Of a DNA stretch of 15,917 bases, positions 15,167-15,917 are shown piece by piece. The position numbers and the translations under genes are program-made. Within the stretch, counting starts at the first letter, position 1; the number at the start of each line of letters is the position of its first letter. The notes under the pieces are model-generated. The model worked only from the letters and a program-made list of their open reading frames with translations, searched no databases and was not told the origin of the DNA. Source of the DNA: JBKBXU01 sp046313675 (lineage in GTDB: Bacteria; Bacteroidota; Bacteroidia; Cytophagales; Cytophagaceae); the NCBI GenBank assembly GCA_046313675.1, contig JBKBXU010000074.1:1-15917 (forward strand), in the 5' to 3' direction.

Positions 15167-15240
15167 CTATCCGTAGAGTTCCCTTTGGGGCTCTATGGGT
15201 TATACAATAACAATGAGACTTAGTCTCATCAAAATTAATC
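15167..15240. mobile_element. Palindromic element, copy F (single end, diverged)
   Basis: It begins CTATCCGTAGAGTTCCCTTT and contains a variant tip hairpin (GGGGCTCTATGGG) and the stem ATGAGAC-TTA-GTCTCAT. The inner stem and the AATAACAATGAGAC text match the reverse complement of the D/E right end, so this is best read as a right end in inverted orientation. No partner end is found to the right. Confidence 0.6.
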
Positions 15241-15265
15241 AACCCCTCTGTCATAATCATCAATT

Positions 15266-15538
15266 TCACTTTCGTTTTACCCAATAATCTTTTGAAAAGA
15301 TGATGTCCCTGTATTTATTGCTTATCAAAACCTCCCCGGAAAAAATTTTCTTTGTAGATGGCTCCTTTATAATTTTCATCAAAACTGACGGAAAAGAAAT
15401 ATTATGAATACTTCTTACATTCGTATCACCGGAATGTATTCTTCGGATCCGTGATAGATGTTCCGGGAATGCTACTATTATGTTTACAAAGGGTTCATTA
15501 TTTTCTCTTTCAGCAACTCCCCAAACAATGGCGGCTAT
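15266..15538 (-). pseudogene. 5'-truncated gene fragment (90 codons)
   Basis: The minus strand is open for 90 codons up to the TGA at 15266-15268, reading IAAIVWGVAERENNEPFVNI, IVAFPEHLSRIRRIHSGD and so on to DYWVKRK. It looks like real protein, but it is bounded at its 5' side by a TAA and by the palindrome at 15543, with no ATG until residue 54. I read it as the C-terminal part of a gene cut by rearrangement at the palindrome. Its 3' end abuts mobile-element copy F. No family is recognised. Confidence 0.45.
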
Positions 15539-15542
15539 TTAA

Positions 15543-15563
15543 CCTGCCTGCCGGTAGGCAAGG
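15543..15563. repeat. CCTGCCTGCCGGTAGGCA palindrome
   Basis: TGCCT (15545-15549) and AGGCA (15556-15560) pair around a GC-rich centre. The sequence is a near-copy of the palindrome at 4903-4921. It marks the 5' edge of the truncated ORF on the minus strand. Confidence 0.6.
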
Positions 15564-15585
15564 TATAACGTCAACTGCGTTAGCT

Positions 15586-15675
15586 CTCACGAACGCCTTT
15601 AAAGAAAAATTAAAACGTGAGTAAATTATATAACAGACAAACTAAAGCGTCGCAACTTGCCTGACGGCAGTCAGG
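15586..15675. repeat. Short inverted repeats in the gene-free right tail
   Basis: CTCACG (15586-15591) pairs with CGTGAG (15616-15621), and CCTGAC-GGCA-GTCAGG (15660-15675) forms a compact hairpin. The tail 15539-15917 has no credible gene on either strand; it consists of such repeats, the second three-block module and a terminator-like hairpin. Confidence 0.45.
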
Positions 15676-15727
15676 GACACCGCTTAATTTTTATTTTGGA
15701 AACGGCTGCGCTATTTACACATAATAT

Positions 15728-15773
15728 CATTATATAACATCGGATTGGCAAAGCATATATTTGTTATATAATG
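15728..15773. repeat. 12-bp inverted repeat overlapping the second module
   Basis: CATTATATAACA (15728-15739) and TGTTATATAATG (15762-15773) are perfect reverse complements separated by 22 bases. The right arm is the first block of the dispersed module. The copy at 13381 lacks the left arm. Confidence 0.65.
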
Positions 15774-15882
15774 TGCTGCGTGGCGCCTGTCCCTATTTTT
15801 TTTATCGGGGTTAAGCATAGCTTAGGGGGGACAGAGCGTGAAGAAAATGTCCCATAGGACATTTTTAGCGATGGGCCAGCCT
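15762..15882. repeat. Three-block dispersed module, copy 2
   Basis: TGTTATATAATGTGCTGCG (15762-15780), GTTAAGCATAGCTT followed by AGGG (15810-15827) and GCCAGCCT (15875-15882) match copy 1 in order and orientation. This copy is about 40 bases longer between blocks two and three, where it holds the hairpin at 15844-15866. CTGTCCC (15787-15793) and GGGACAG (15828-15834) are also complementary. Confidence 0.6.
15844..15866. terminator. Terminator-like hairpin without an assigned gene
   Basis: AAAATGTCC (15844-15852), loop CATA, GGACATTTT (15857-15865) then one more T. The A/T arms make it a possible bidirectional terminator, but no gene ends beside it within the window. Confidence 0.4.
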
Positions 15883-15917
15883 GCAGGGGAGCAAAGATAT
15901 AGTTTTTTAGGGGGGAC

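Noticed and set aside
5010..15240. CRISPR array
   Set aside because: The repeated hairpins are widely and unevenly spaced, carry terminal inversions and a transposase remnant, and there are no cas genes.
13381..15882. Integron attC sites / cassette array
   Set aside because: The repeated blocks do not contain paired RYYYAAC and GTTRRRY cores in the needed arrangement, and no integrase is in the window. Kept only as an unexplained repeat.

Overview
The window is AT-rich DNA from a member of the Bacteroidota. Three things point there: two secreted proteins end in type IX secretion (T9SS) C-terminal sorting domains; one good promoter has the Bacteroidota form TTTG-N19-TAnnTTTG; and the genes lack Shine-Dalgarno sequences. 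Order and genus cannot be read from the sequence. It looks like an ordinary chromosomal stretch in which recognisable genes are separated by long accessory gaps full of palindromes and gene debris.

Left part (1-4763): a catalase-peroxidase (katG) whose reading frame runs off the left edge, then its terminator, then a GC-rich stretch that folds like a structured RNA, then a lipoprotein gene with a clear promoter and a hairpin touching its start codon, and a minus-strand pRiA4b ORF-3-like protein. Middle (4764-9479): a secreted 529-residue protein of unknown function, a small ORF just upstream of it, a BASS-family sodium symporter with all expected sodium ligands, and an unrecognised 226-residue protein. 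Right part (9480-15917): a large T9SS-secreted M43 metalloprotease, an unlisted 56-residue membrane protein gene, a decayed surface-protein fragment, a second T9SS-secreted protein with a fibrinogen-like N-terminal domain, a 5'-truncated ORF, and a gene-free tail dense in inverted repeats.

The most unusual content is a family of small palindromic mobile elements, with six copies or partial copies (5010-5164, 7153-7430, 8878-8913, 9485-9749, 12726-12956, 15167-15240). The fullest copies begin CTATCCGTAGA, end TCTACGGATAG, and carry a hairpin at each tip plus a second GAGAC/GTCTC hairpin inside each end. The copy at 9485-9749 still encodes 30 codons resembling the C-terminus of a REP-associated tyrosine transposase (RAYT, IS200/IS605-like). 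The family is therefore probably made of internally deleted derivatives of a RAYT element. One copy is a solo 36-bp hairpin lying in frame inside a protein-coding gene, adding 12 codons, much as Rickettsia palindromic elements do. Four of the other five lie within about 60 bp of stop codons, where they may act as terminators.

A second repeat, a three-block module at 13381-13461 and 15762-15882, flanks the 56-residue gene's downstream debris and the second T9SS gene. Its nature is unknown. No CRISPR array, rRNA or tRNA was seen. The window shows no metabolic operon: the genes appear to be individually transcribed, with secretion through T9SS (machinery not in the window) as the one shared theme.
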